This document shows, piece by piece, positions 29,770-37,492 of a DNA stretch of 64,000 bases. Within the stretch, counting starts at the first letter, position 1. Every line of letters begins with the position of its first letter. The stretch comes from Agromyces protaetiae (GTDB lineage: Bacteria > Actinomycetota > Actinomycetes > Actinomycetales > Microbacteriaceae): positions 434,001 through 498,000 of the forward strand of contig NZ_CP133018.1 of assembly GCF_030866785.1 (NCBI RefSeq), given 5' to 3'. A program made the position numbers and the translations under genes. The notes under the pieces are model-generated. The model was not told the origin of the DNA and ran no database searches. It worked only from the letters and a program-made list of their open reading frames with translations.

Positions 29770-30710
29770 CCCTTCACGGCTCCTTGCATGATTCCGGAGA
29801 TGAGCTGCTTGCCGGCCACGATGAACAGCACGAGCAGCGGGATGGTGGCGAGCACGGCGCCGGTCAGCACGATCGAGTAGTCGACGTAGTAGCCCGACTG
29901 CAGCTGGCTGAGCGCGGTCTGCAGCGTCGGGTTCTGCGGGCTCAGCACGATGAGCGGCCACAGGAAGTCGGTCCAGGCCATCATGAACGTGAACAGCCCC
30001 AGGATCGCCATCGCGGGCCGGGCGGCGGGCAGCGCGACGTTCAGGAACGTGCGGATCTGGTTCGCGCCGTCGACGCGCGCGGCCTCGATGAGCTCGTCTG
30101 GGATGACGTCCACGAGGTACTGCCGCATGAAGAACACCCCGAACGCGGTCACCAGCGTCGGCACGATGACCGCGCCGAGCTCGCCCGTCCAGCCGAGCTC
30201 CTTCATGACCATGAACAGCGGGATGATGCCGAGCTGCGTCGGGATCGCCATGGTCGCGATCACGAACACCATGAGCCCGTCGCGGCCGCGGAACCGCAGC
30301 TTCGCGAATGCGTAGCCCGCGAGCGTCGAGAACGTCACGACCGAGACCGTGATCACGGTCGACACGATGATCGAGTTGCCGAGCGCGAGCCAGAACGGGA
30401 TCGCGTCGAACACCTTCGCCGCGTTCGTCAGGAAGTTGCCGCCCGGGAGCAGCGGGAAGGTCTCGCCGCGGGTCGCGTTCGTGCCGCTGCCGACGACGAA
30501 CGACCACCACAGCGGGTACGCGCCGCCGATGATGAACGCGAGCAGCAGCCCGTAGGTGAGGAACCCGGGCCGGCTGCCGAGTCCCGCGTCGCCCTGACGG
30601 CTACGGCGCCGCGGCGGGCGGGCATCGGCGGATGTCTCGGGCTGGGGCCGCTCGGGCGGGACGAGGTCGACCCGCTCGGCGGGAATGGGTTCGGGGGTGG
30701 CGGTCGTCAT
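29766..30710 (-). CDS. cebG: CUT1 sugar ABC importer permease, MalG/CebG-like
   Basis: A 314-residue permease with about six membrane segments. ATG 30710 overlaps the previous stop as ATGA. The first 55 residues are a Pro/Arg-rich cytoplasmic lead. The EAA loop that docks the ATPase is visible as LIEAARVDGANQIRTFLNVALPAARP. With CebF it forms the channel for the lipoprotein at 31908. No ATPase is encoded here, as in Streptomyces, where the shared MsiK serves several CUT1 importers. Confidence 0.88.
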   Translation of the reverse strand: MTTATPEPIPAERVDLVPPERPQPETSADARPPRRRSRQGDAGLGSRPGFLTYGLLLAFIIGGAYPLWWSFVVGSGTNATRGETFPLLPGGNFLTNAAKVFDAIPFWLALGNSIIVSTVITVSVVTFSTLAGYAFAKLRFRGRDGLMVFVIATMAIPTQLGIIPLFMVMKELGWTGELGAVIVPTLVTAFGVFFMRQYLVDVIPDELIEAARVDGANQIRTFLNVALPAARPAMAILGLFTFMMAWTDFLWPLIVLSPQNPTLQTALSQLQSGYYVDYSIVLTGAVLATIPLLVLFIVAGKQLISGIMQGAVKG

Positions 30711-31831
30711 CGGTTCGCCCCTTCGGTCGTGATCGAGCGGGTGTCGTCGGCGCCCGAGGCATCCGTCGCATCCGGGGCATCCGCTGAGCCCGAGGCATCC
30801 GCCCGCCCGCGCCGGCGCCGCTTGCGCGGCGCGCCCGTGTTCGCGATGCGTCGCGAGACGACGAAGTTGATCAGGCCGAAGCCCACGATGAGCAGGAACA
30901 GCAACCAGGCGACGGCGGATGCCTCGCCGAAGTCCCTGCGGAAGAACGCGAGCTCCCACATGTAGAGGACCGTGGTCTGGAACTGCCGGTCGCTGCCGCC
31001 GATGCCGCCGGCGTTCGAGACGTCGAACAGGCGCGGCTCGGTGAAGATCTGCAGGCCGCCGATGGTGGCCGTGATGATCACGAAGATGAGGGTGGGCCGG
31101 ATGGACGGGATCGTGATCGAGAAGAAGCGGCGGGCGGCGCCTGCGCCGTCGATCGCGGCGGACTCGTAGAGGTCTTTGGGCACGGCCTGCATCGCGGCGA
31201 GCAGGATGAGCGCGTTGTACCCGGTCCAGCGCCAGTTGACCATGCTCGCGATCGCGAGGTGCGAGAGGAACGTGTCCTGCTTCCACGCCTGGTCGGAGAT
31301 GCCGACGAGGTTCAGCAGGTTGTTCGCGAGCCCGTCGGCGTTGTTGAACACGCTCGAGAAGATCAGGGCGGCGGCCACGGGGGTGACGACGTAGGGGAGC
31401 AGCACGCTCATGCGCCAGATGGTCGGTGCGCGCAGTCCGCGGTCGAGCAGGGCCGCGATGAGCAGCGCCATCGCGAGCTGTGGGACGGCGGAGAGCAGGA
31501 AGATGCTGATCGTGTTGCGGATGGAGTTCCAGAAGAAGGCATCGCCCAGCACCTCGGTGAAGTTGCCGAGGCCGACGAACTCGCCCTGGCCCTTCAGCAG
31601 GTCCCACTCGAACATCGAGACGACGAACGTGTAGATGAGCGGGAAGAGCCCGACGAGCGCGAAGAGGAGGAAGAACGGCGAGACGTAGAGGTACGGGCTC
31701 GCCTTGACGTCGAATCGGCTGACCCGCTGGCGGAGCGTGAGGCGGGGCTGGCCCTGCCGGGGCGATCGCGGCTGCCCGCCGGTGTCGCCGGGCGTATCGC
31801 CGCGTGTGGGCGGGCGCAGGGTGGCGGTCAT
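30707..31831 (-). CDS. cebF: CUT1 sugar ABC importer permease, MalF/CebF-like
   Basis: A 374-residue permease. ATG 31831 follows AGAAGGA by 6 nt; an upstream GTG-type extension would be out of place. Membrane segments run from about residue 55 (SPYLYVSPFFLLFALVGLFPLI) to 340. The EAA motif is LYESAAIDGAGAARRFFSITIPSIRP. The last 35 residues are a basic then Asp/Ala-rich tail coded by repeated GGCATCC words. It is the second gene of the operon, 76 bp after cebE. Confidence 0.88.
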   Translation of the reverse strand: MTATLRPPTRGDTPGDTGGQPRSPRQGQPRLTLRQRVSRFDVKASPYLYVSPFFLLFALVGLFPLIYTFVVSMFEWDLLKGQGEFVGLGNFTEVLGDAFFWNSIRNTISIFLLSAVPQLAMALLIAALLDRGLRAPTIWRMSVLLPYVVTPVAAALIFSSVFNNADGLANNLLNLVGISDQAWKQDTFLSHLAIASMVNWRWTGYNALILLAAMQAVPKDLYESAAIDGAGAARRFFSITIPSIRPTLIFVIITATIGGLQIFTEPRLFDVSNAGGIGGSDRQFQTTVLYMWELAFFRRDFGEASAVAWLLFLLIVGFGLINFVVSRRIANTGAPRKRRRRGRADASGSADAPDATDASGADDTRSITTEGANR

Positions 31832-31907
31832 GTGGATCCTTCTCTCGAACCGGGGGTCGTCGTTGGTGCGGGGTCCCGGATGGGCGCCGGGACCCCGCAC
31901 CGGTCCA

Positions 31908-33215
31908 TCAGCCGACGAGTTCGTTCAGGAGCGAGATCGCCTCGTCCCAGGCCTGCTGCGTCGTGAGCTCGCCGCGGTCGAGCTTCTGCAGCGGCGGGCC
32001 GAAGACGTTCTCCTGGATGACCGAGTCGTCCGGGCCCTTGAACTGCGCGACGATGCCCTTGGCGCGCTCGGCGAGGATCGCGCCGGTCGGGGCGCCGTTG
32101 AAGAACTCGTTCGGCGTCGCGTCGGCCGCGAGCGTCTCCTGCGCCTCCACGGTGCTCGGGAAGTTGCCGGCCGCGGCCGACTGCTTCACCTGCTGCTCGG
32201 GCTGCGTGAGCCAGTCGGCGAGCTTGGCCGCCTCCTCCTTGTGCTTCGAGCTCTCGGGGATCGACAGGAACGCGCCGCCCCAGTTGCCCGCGCCGCCCGG
32301 GAACACGTCGGCGAAGTCCCAGCCGGTGCTGGCGTCGCCGCCGCCCGCCTCGACCTGGCCCTGCACGACGCCGAGCATCCAGCCGGGGCAGACGAAGGTC
32401 GCGAACGTGCCGTCGACGAACGACTTGCCGCCGTTCCAGTCCCAGACCGCCTGTGCGCCCGAGAGGCCGTCTTCGACGGCGGAGCCGAGCAGCTCGAAGT
32501 TCGCCTGCAGGTCGGCGTTGCCCTCGACGTTCAGGTCGCCGTCGGTCGTGTAGTAGCCCTCGGGCATCTGGTTGACCATGCCGTTCCAGACGAATCCGGC
32601 GTGGTCGAACCAGGCCTTGCCGGTCGCCTGCTGGTACTGGCGGCCGACGTCGAAGTAGTTCGCCCAGTCGCCCTCGAGCAGGCTCGCGACCTCCTCACGG
32701 TCGGTGGGCAGGCCGGCCGCGGCGAGCGCGGGACCGTTGTAGCAGATGCCCTCGGGACCGATGTCGGTGCCGTAGCCGATGACCCGGCCGTCGGGGTCGG
32801 TCGCCTGCTGGTACTTCCAGTCGACCCAGTCGGACTCCCGGTCTTCGATGCCGTAGTCGCGCAGGTCGACGAACTGGTCGGACACCTCCATGATCGCGCC
32901 GAGCCAGCCCTCCTCGATCGCGACGACGTCGCTGAGACCGGAGCCCGCGGCGATCTTGGTGAACGCGTCGGTGCGGGCGTTGCCGCCGGTGTCGATGTTG
33001 GTGGCCTCGATGGTGATGCCGGGGTTCAGCTCCTCGTACTCGGCGTAGAGGTCGTCGTAGCCGAAGGTGCCGAAGGTGGTCACCGTCAGGGTGAGGTCGC
33101 CGCCACCGTCGCCGCCGCCGTCGTCAGCGCCTCCGGCGCAGGCGGTGGCCACGAGGGCGATGGTCGCCGCGCCGGCGATGGCGGCTGCGGCGCGGATGGG
33201 TCGTGAGCGCTTCAC
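31908..33215 (-). CDS. cebE: CUT1 ABC importer sugar-binding lipoprotein, CebE-like
   Basis: A 435-residue extracellular solute-binding protein (family 1). GTG 33215 is preferred because AAAGGAG lies 5 nt before it; GTG 33221 is in frame but overlaps that site. The lipobox LVATAC gives a lipid-anchored Cys at about residue 26, followed by an Asp/Gly-rich linker. The core begins LTLTVTTFGTFGYDDLYAEYEELNPGI and contains WVDWKYQQATDPDGRVIGYGTDIGPEG, usual for oligosaccharide binders. First gene of the beta-glucoside operon. Cellobiose as ligand is inferred from the GH1 enzyme and CebR-like operators. Confidence 0.87.
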   Translation of the reverse strand: MKRSRPIRAAAAIAGAATIALVATACAGGADDGGGDGGGDLTLTVTTFGTFGYDDLYAEYEELNPGITIEATNIDTGGNARTDAFTKIAAGSGLSDVVAIEEGWLGAIMEVSDQFVDLRDYGIEDRESDWVDWKYQQATDPDGRVIGYGTDIGPEGICYNGPALAAAGLPTDREEVASLLEGDWANYFDVGRQYQQATGKAWFDHAGFVWNGMVNQMPEGYYTTDGDLNVEGNADLQANFELLGSAVEDGLSGAQAVWDWNGGKSFVDGTFATFVCPGWMLGVVQGQVEAGGGDASTGWDFADVFPGGAGNWGGAFLSIPESSKHKEEAAKLADWLTQPEQQVKQSAAAGNFPSTVEAQETLAADATPNEFFNGAPTGAILAERAKGIVAQFKGPDDSVIQENVFGPPLQKLDRGELTTQQAWDEAISLLNELVG

Positions 33216-33337
33216 GGTCACTCCTTTGTGTGCGTGGTTCAGGGCGGATGTGGTGCATGGATGGTGCGTGGTCGAGCGTGCGCAGGCGCGCCGGAGCGAC
33301 GCGTCAGGCCGCGCGGGAGAAGCCCGGGAACGCTGGG

Positions 33338-33408
33338 TGAGAGCGCTCTCACGAGCTCAGGACGAGACTCTACGGGTGGCATCGATGCCTGTCAAGAGAG
33401 CGCTCTCA
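33338..33408 (-). promoter_or_regulatory. Promoter of the beta-glucoside operon flanked by two CebR-type operators
   Basis: Minus strand: -35 TTGACA (33395-33390), a 17-bp spacer, -10 TAGAGT (33372-33367). One operator, 33395-33408, abuts the -35 (plus-strand AGAGAGCGCTCTCA, 13 of 14 palindromic). The other, TGAGAGCGCTCTCA (33338-33351), lies just past the start point and is perfect. The leader to the cebE start is about 145 nt. This gives double-site repression by a CebR-like protein. Confidence 0.85.
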
Positions 33409-33495
33409 CAGCGCGGTTCCCGCCTCCGTTCATTCGCTCAGGCCGCTCAGGTTCTCCGCTCGGGCCGCACGAGCCGACGTGCACTCTCGCCTCCG

Positions 33496-33627
33496 GATTC
33501 CTTGCTCAGGAAGAAATCGCCGACACGCCGCGCAGCGGCGCGAGCCGCACGGCATGTCGTGCGGAATGTCCTGAGCAGCGGAGCGGACAGAGGGCCTGTC
33601 GTGCAGAACATCCTGAGCAGGGGATCG
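33496..33627. repeat. Palindromic repeat family A, copy 2, with a duplicated right arm
   Basis: Left end GATTCCTTGCTCAGGA (33496-33511), a GC-rich core with CACGCCGCGCAGCGGCGCG, and the right end TGTCCTGAGCAGCGG (33568-33582). A second right arm (GTCGTGCAGAACATCCTGAGCAG, 33599-33621 in part) repeats the first 33-37 bp further on. It lies between the cebE promoter and the VanY gene. Confidence 0.75.
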
Positions 33628-33654
33628 AACCAGGGGGCCGGGACCCGCGCTCGG

Positions 33655-33660
33655 TAGACT
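33655..33660 (+). promoter_or_regulatory. -10 box of a leaderless peptidase gene
   Basis: TAGACT, then TCGGCA (6 nt), then ATG 33667. Confidence 0.6.
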
Positions 33661-33666
33661 TCGGCA

Positions 33667-34485
33667 ATGGCTTCCGCACCCGATCAGCGCTCCGTCGAGC
33701 TCAGCCGGCGGCGCATGCGGGTCGCGATCCCCGCGATCGTCGCACTGCTCGGCGTCGCGGCGATCGTGGTCGGGGCGACCTCGGGCGGGGGTGCGGGCGC
33801 CGAGACCGCCGGCCCCGAGGCATCCGACGACGTGAACGCGCCCGAGGCCGCGAGCCCGCGCCCGGCGCCCGCCGAGGCGCCGCCACCCGCGAGCGTCGCG
33901 ACGTTCGACCGCGCGGCGCACTCGATCGACGACCCGGCGAGCATCTGGGTCGTCGTGAACAAGCTCCGCCCGCTGAACCCGACGGACTACGTGCCGGCCG
34001 ATCTCGTCGACGTGCCGGTGCCGCACACGTGGGACCCGCTGCTCCGGCAGGAGGCCAGCGACGCCATCGTCGCCATGTTCGACGCGGCGGCGAACGAGGC
34101 CGGGCTCTCGCTCGCCTCGAACAGCGCGTATCGCTCGTACTCGGCGCAGCAGTCGATCTACTCGGGCGACGACCTCTCGACGGCGCGCCCCGGCTTCAGC
34201 GAGCACCAGACCGGCCTCACCATGGACATCGGCGCCGAGTCGGGGGAGTGCTCGCTGAACGCGTGCTTCGGCGAGACCGCCGAGGGCATCTGGCTGCGCG
34301 ACAACGCGTACCGGTTCGGGTTCATCCTGCGCTACCCCGCCGACAAGACCCCGGTCACCGGGTACGAGTACGAACCCTGGCACTTCCGGTACGTCGGCGT
34401 CGACCTCGCGACCGAGATGCGCGAGACGGGGTTCACCACGCTGGAGGAGTTCTTCCAGCTTCCGGCCGCGCCCGAATACGAGTGA
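33667..34485 (+). CDS. Membrane-anchored VanY-type D-Ala-D-Ala carboxypeptidase
   Basis: A 272-residue zinc peptidase of the M15/VanY family that trims the terminal D-Ala of peptidoglycan stems outside the cell. One signal anchor (residues about 17-37, VAIPAIVALLGVAAIVVGATS) is followed by a Pro/Ala/Glu linker to about 85. Zinc ligands stand in SEHQTGLTMD (His180, Asp187) and EPWHFRYVG (His239), matching SxHxxGxAxD and the late WH motif. The AYRSYSAQQSIYSG stretch is also typical. It is leaderless, and the MFS gene starts 1 nt after its stop, so the two are co-transcribed. No vanH/A/X-like resistance genes are near; a housekeeping wall role is likely. Confidence 0.9.
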   Translation: MASAPDQRSVELSRRRMRVAIPAIVALLGVAAIVVGATSGGGAGAETAGPEASDDVNAPEAASPRPAPAEAPPPASVATFDRAAHSIDDPASIWVVVNKLRPLNPTDYVPADLVDVPVPHTWDPLLRQEASDAIVAMFDAAANEAGLSLASNSAYRSYSAQQSIYSGDDLSTARPGFSEHQTGLTMDIGAESGECSLNACFGETAEGIWLRDNAYRFGFILRYPADKTPVTGYEYEPWHFRYVGVDLATEMRETGFTTLEEFFQLPAAPEYE

Positions 34486-34486
34486 C

Positions 34487-35917
34487 GTGAGCGAGCCGCG
34501 CGGTTCCGGGCCCGTCGGGCGGACGCCTCGCCGCGGGCTCTCGCTCGCGATCCTGATCGGCAACCAGCTGCTCGCGGGCATCGGCGTCGCGTCGGGGATC
34601 GCGGTCGCCGCGCTGCTCGCGCAAGAGCTCACGGGCACCGTGATCCTTGCGGGCCTCAGCCAGACCGCCTCAGTGCTCGGCGCCGGGCTCGTGGCGATCC
34701 CGCTCGCCCGGCTCGCGGTCGCGCGCGGCCGGCACGTCGCGCTCGCGACCGGCTACGCGCTCGCGGCCGTCGGAGCCGGGCTCGTGATCGCGGCGGCGGT
34801 CACCGCGTTCGTGCCGCTGGTCTTCCTCGGGCTCGCCGCATTCGGCGCAGGTTCGGCCGCCGGCCTGCAGGCGCGATTCGCGGCGACCGAGGTCGCGAGT
34901 GCCGGCTTCGAGGCGCGCGCCATGTCGCTCGTGCTCTGGGCCACGACGATCGGTTCGGTCGCGGGGCCGAACCTGTCGGAGGTCGGCGATGCGCTCGGCC
35001 GGTCGCTCGGCCTGCCCCCGCTCGTCGGCCCGTTCCTGATCTCGGGCGCGGCGTTCGCGATCTCCACACTGGTGGTCGCGACCCTGCTCCGGATGCCTCG
35101 GCCGGGCGAGCTCGCGGCCGAAGCGCCGACCAGCGCTTCTGGCGACCGAACCGGTGCGCGGGCTGCCGTCGCGCCGGGGCCCGACGCTGCCGCGGTCGCC
35201 GGGCCGGCCGCCGCGACGGGGGAACCCGGCGCCGACGAGCGCGTGGGCCCCGAGGCATCCGCCCAGCCCGCGCAAGAGGGCGCGGCTCGCACCATCGGAT
35301 CGTGGCGCGCGCTGGCGATCGCGGTGCGCGAGCCGCGCGCGCTGCTCGCCCTCGCGGCGGTGGTCTGCTCGCACACGGTCATGGTCGCGGTCATGGTGAT
35401 GACCCCGGTGCACATGCACGCGCACGGGTCGTCGCTCGGCTTGGTCGGGCTCGTGATCTCGATCCACATTCTCGGCATGTACGGGGCGAGCCCGCTCGTC
35501 GGCTGGCTCGTCGACCGCCTCGGAGCGATCGGGGTGATCGGCGCCGGCGCCGCCGTGCTGCTCTCGGCGACCCTCATCGGCATGCTCGCGCCTCCAGACG
35601 ATGTGCTGCTCATCCCGCTCGCGTTGGGCCTGCTCGGCCTCGGCTGGTCGGCCGGGATGATCGGCGGGTCGGCGCTGCTGACCACGTCGGTCGGCCGGGA
35701 TCTGCGCGTGCCCCTCCAGGGCGCGTCGGATGCCTCGATGAACTTCGCGGCCGCGTTCGCCGCCGCGTTCTCGGGGCTGGTGCTCGAGCTCGGCGGCTTC
35801 GCCGCGGTGAATCTCGTGGCCGCGCTCGTGCTCGTCCCCCTCGTGCTCGCGGGTGCGCGCGTGCTGCTGGGGCGGAGTCGCGCGGGCACGCGCACTCCCG
35901 ACCGCGCCGACGCCTGA
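34487..35917 (+). CDS. MFS transporter
   Basis: A 476-residue MFS protein with about 12 membrane segments and a long cytoplasmic loop of 65 residues in the middle (about 205-270, Ala/Pro/Glu-rich). GTG 34487 begins 1 nt after the VanY stop, so expression is coupled. The first half shows LLAQELTGTVILAGLSQTASVLGAGLVAIPLARLAVARGRHVAL; the second half has SPLVGWLVDRLGAIGVIGAG, the symmetric loop motif. Substrate unknown; the pairing with a peptidoglycan peptidase does not define it. Confidence 0.83.
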   Translation: MSEPRGSGPVGRTPRRGLSLAILIGNQLLAGIGVASGIAVAALLAQELTGTVILAGLSQTASVLGAGLVAIPLARLAVARGRHVALATGYALAAVGAGLVIAAAVTAFVPLVFLGLAAFGAGSAAGLQARFAATEVASAGFEARAMSLVLWATTIGSVAGPNLSEVGDALGRSLGLPPLVGPFLISGAAFAISTLVVATLLRMPRPGELAAEAPTSASGDRTGARAAVAPGPDAAAVAGPAAATGEPGADERVGPEASAQPAQEGAARTIGSWRALAIAVREPRALLALAAVVCSHTVMVAVMVMTPVHMHAHGSSLGLVGLVISIHILGMYGASPLVGWLVDRLGAIGVIGAGAAVLLSATLIGMLAPPDDVLLIPLALGLLGLGWSAGMIGGSALLTTSVGRDLRVPLQGASDASMNFAAAFAAAFSGLVLELGGFAAVNLVAALVLVPLVLAGARVLLGRSRAGTRTPDRADA

Positions 35918-35925
35918 CCGCACCG

Positions 35926-36000
35926 CTGCGAACGCTCGGGTTCTGTGCGGGTCCGGCGCGGTACGACCCGCCATCTGCGACCGCTCGGGTTCTGTGCGGG
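35926..36000. repeat. Repeat family B, partial copy 4, inside a 26-bp direct repeat
   Basis: The right arm ACCCGCCATCTGCGACCGCTCG (35966-35987 in part) of hairpin family B stands without a left arm. It overlaps a direct repeat (35926-35951 and 35975-36000, one mismatch) that contains CTCGGGTTCTGTGCGGG. The gap 35918-36118 has no other gene. Confidence 0.65.
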
Positions 36001-36118
36001 CGGCCTGGGCCGGGCCGGGCGTTGAGGGGTTGTCCAGGGACTGAGAGGGTTCCTCACAATTTTGGGTGCTGAACTGTCGGCTTCCCCCGCCCAGCCCGAC
36101 CCGGATCCGTGCTTCACC

Positions 36119-37384
36119 GTGCCCAAAGAACCCACAGCAGTCCACTCTTCACTCTCCGCTCGCCGATTCCTTACTCAGGACGGACCCGCGAACACGCCGC
36201 GGAGCGGCGCGAGCCGTACCGCGCGTCGCGCACATCTTCCTGAGCAAGGAAACGCCGGCCGCGCATCGAGAGGTGTGCCGAGACCGGGTGCGCCGAGACA
36301 TCGCGTCGAACCCGTGCGGGCCCGGCAGCGCGCCGCCGGCGCGCCCCGGCGCGAAGTGCGCCGCTGGGCGGCGATCTCATCGGCGACGGCCATCGTCGGC
36401 GTGAGCGCGTTCGGTGCGCTCGCGGTCACGAGCGACGCGCCGTCGACCGCACAAGCGGCCGGGCGGGCGACGGTGCCGGGCACGCTGGGCGCGCAGGCCG
36501 CGCCGCTCGCGCCCGTCGCCGACGAGATCAGCACCGCGGTGGCGGCGGCCAAGCCGACGATCACGAGCGGGCTGTCGACCACGCAGGCGCCCTTCACGGG
36601 CGGCACGCAGGTGACCGTCACGGGCGAGCGACTCGACCGGATCACGCAGGTCGCGGTCGGCGGCGCGCCCGCCCCGATCGTCGAGTCGAGCGCGGATCAC
36701 GTCACGTTCGCGGTGCCCGCGACCGCGGATACAGCGCTCGGCGCCACGGCGGTGACCTTCGCCGATGCGGCGGGCACCGCACCTGACATCCAGACGGATG
36801 CCTCGGGCAGCACCGCGTCCGTGGCATCCGCCGCCGACCCGGCGAACGTGACGGCCGTGACCGGCGCGGGTGCTGACGCGGGTGCCGGCGCCCTGACGTT
36901 GACCTACACGACGGACCCGCTGATCGACGCCCAGGTGGCGTACGTGCTGACGTACTGGAGCAGCTACAACACCGCCGAGTTCCCGGTCATCAGCGGGTAC
37001 GACTGCGCGAACTTCGCGAGCCAGTCGCTGCTCGCCCGGGGCTGGACGATGGATGCCGGCTGGAACCTCGACCGCGCCTCCGGCGCCATGACGCCGAGCT
37101 GGGCGAGCTCGACCGCGCTGCGCGACTACCTCCGCACCCGAACCGACCGCGCCACCGAGCTGACCGACGCGCAGCGCGACCAGGTCAAGGTCGGCGACAT
37201 CGCGCAGTTCGACTGGGACGACTCGGGCGACCGCGACCACACCGCCGTCGTCACGCGCGTCGAGCGCACCGACGCCGGCACGAAGGTCTGGGTCGGCGGC
37301 CACACCAAGGACGCCGACTACTGGGACGTCGACACCGCGCTCGCCACGGGCGGCGGTTCCGTCAGCTACTTCTCGATCCGCTGA
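36119..37384 (+). CDS. Exported IPT/TIG-Amidase_6 protein, catalytic cysteine present
   Basis: A protein of up to 421 residues predicted to cleave an amide or peptide bond outside the cell. GTG 36119 aligns with the start of the downstream paralog; GTG 36275 is an alternative that would leave repeat 36165-36252 untranslated. With the long start, the repeat encodes part of an Arg-rich cytoplasmic lead. A single span (ISSATAIVGVSAFGALAVTS) is followed by an IPT/TIG domain (ITSGLSTTQAPFTGGTQVTVTGERL) and the Amidase_6 domain. Its cysteine lies in SGYDCANFASQSL (Cys296), with the histidine in GDRDHTAVVTRVE. C-terminus WDVDTALATGGGSVSYFSIR. Co-oriented with a paralog 108 bp downstream. Confidence 0.82.
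   Translation: MPKEPTAVHSSLSARRFLTQDGPANTPRSGASRTARRAHLPEQGNAGRASRGVPRPGAPRHRVEPVRARQRAAGAPRREVRRWAAISSATAIVGVSAFGALAVTSDAPSTAQAAGRATVPGTLGAQAAPLAPVADEISTAVAAAKPTITSGLSTTQAPFTGGTQVTVTGERLDRITQVAVGGAPAPIVESSADHVTFAVPATADTALGATAVTFADAAGTAPDIQTDASGSTASVASAADPANVTAVTGAGADAGAGALTLTYTTDPLIDAQVAYVLTYWSSYNTAEFPVISGYDCANFASQSLLARGWTMDAGWNLDRASGAMTPSWASSTALRDYLRTRTDRATELTDAQRDQVKVGDIAQFDWDDSGDRDHTAVVTRVERTDAGTKVWVGGHTKDADYWDVDTALATGGGSVSYFSIR
36165..36252. repeat. Palindromic repeat family A, copy 3
   Basis: GATTCCTTACTCAGGA (36165-36180) and CTTCCTGAGCAAGGAAAC (36236-36253) are inverted ends. The core ACACGCCGCGGAGCGGCGCG (36192-36211) is almost identical to copy 2. It lies within or just ahead of the coding region of the first Amidase_6 gene, and the frame stays open across it. 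Confidence 0.75.
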
Positions 37385-37492
37385 GCGCGCATCGCCGCGA
37401 AAACCGATCGGTGGCCTCCGTGCTTGAGCAATCTCAGACGTTCGCATGCTGAACTGTCAGTCGCTCCCGCTTCCGATCCCCCCCCCTACGCC

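Noticed and set aside
33667..34485. VanY peptidase as part of a glycopeptide-resistance cluster
   Set aside because: No VanR/S, VanH, ligase or VanX-like gene is adjacent; the gene is leaderless and coupled only to an MFS gene.
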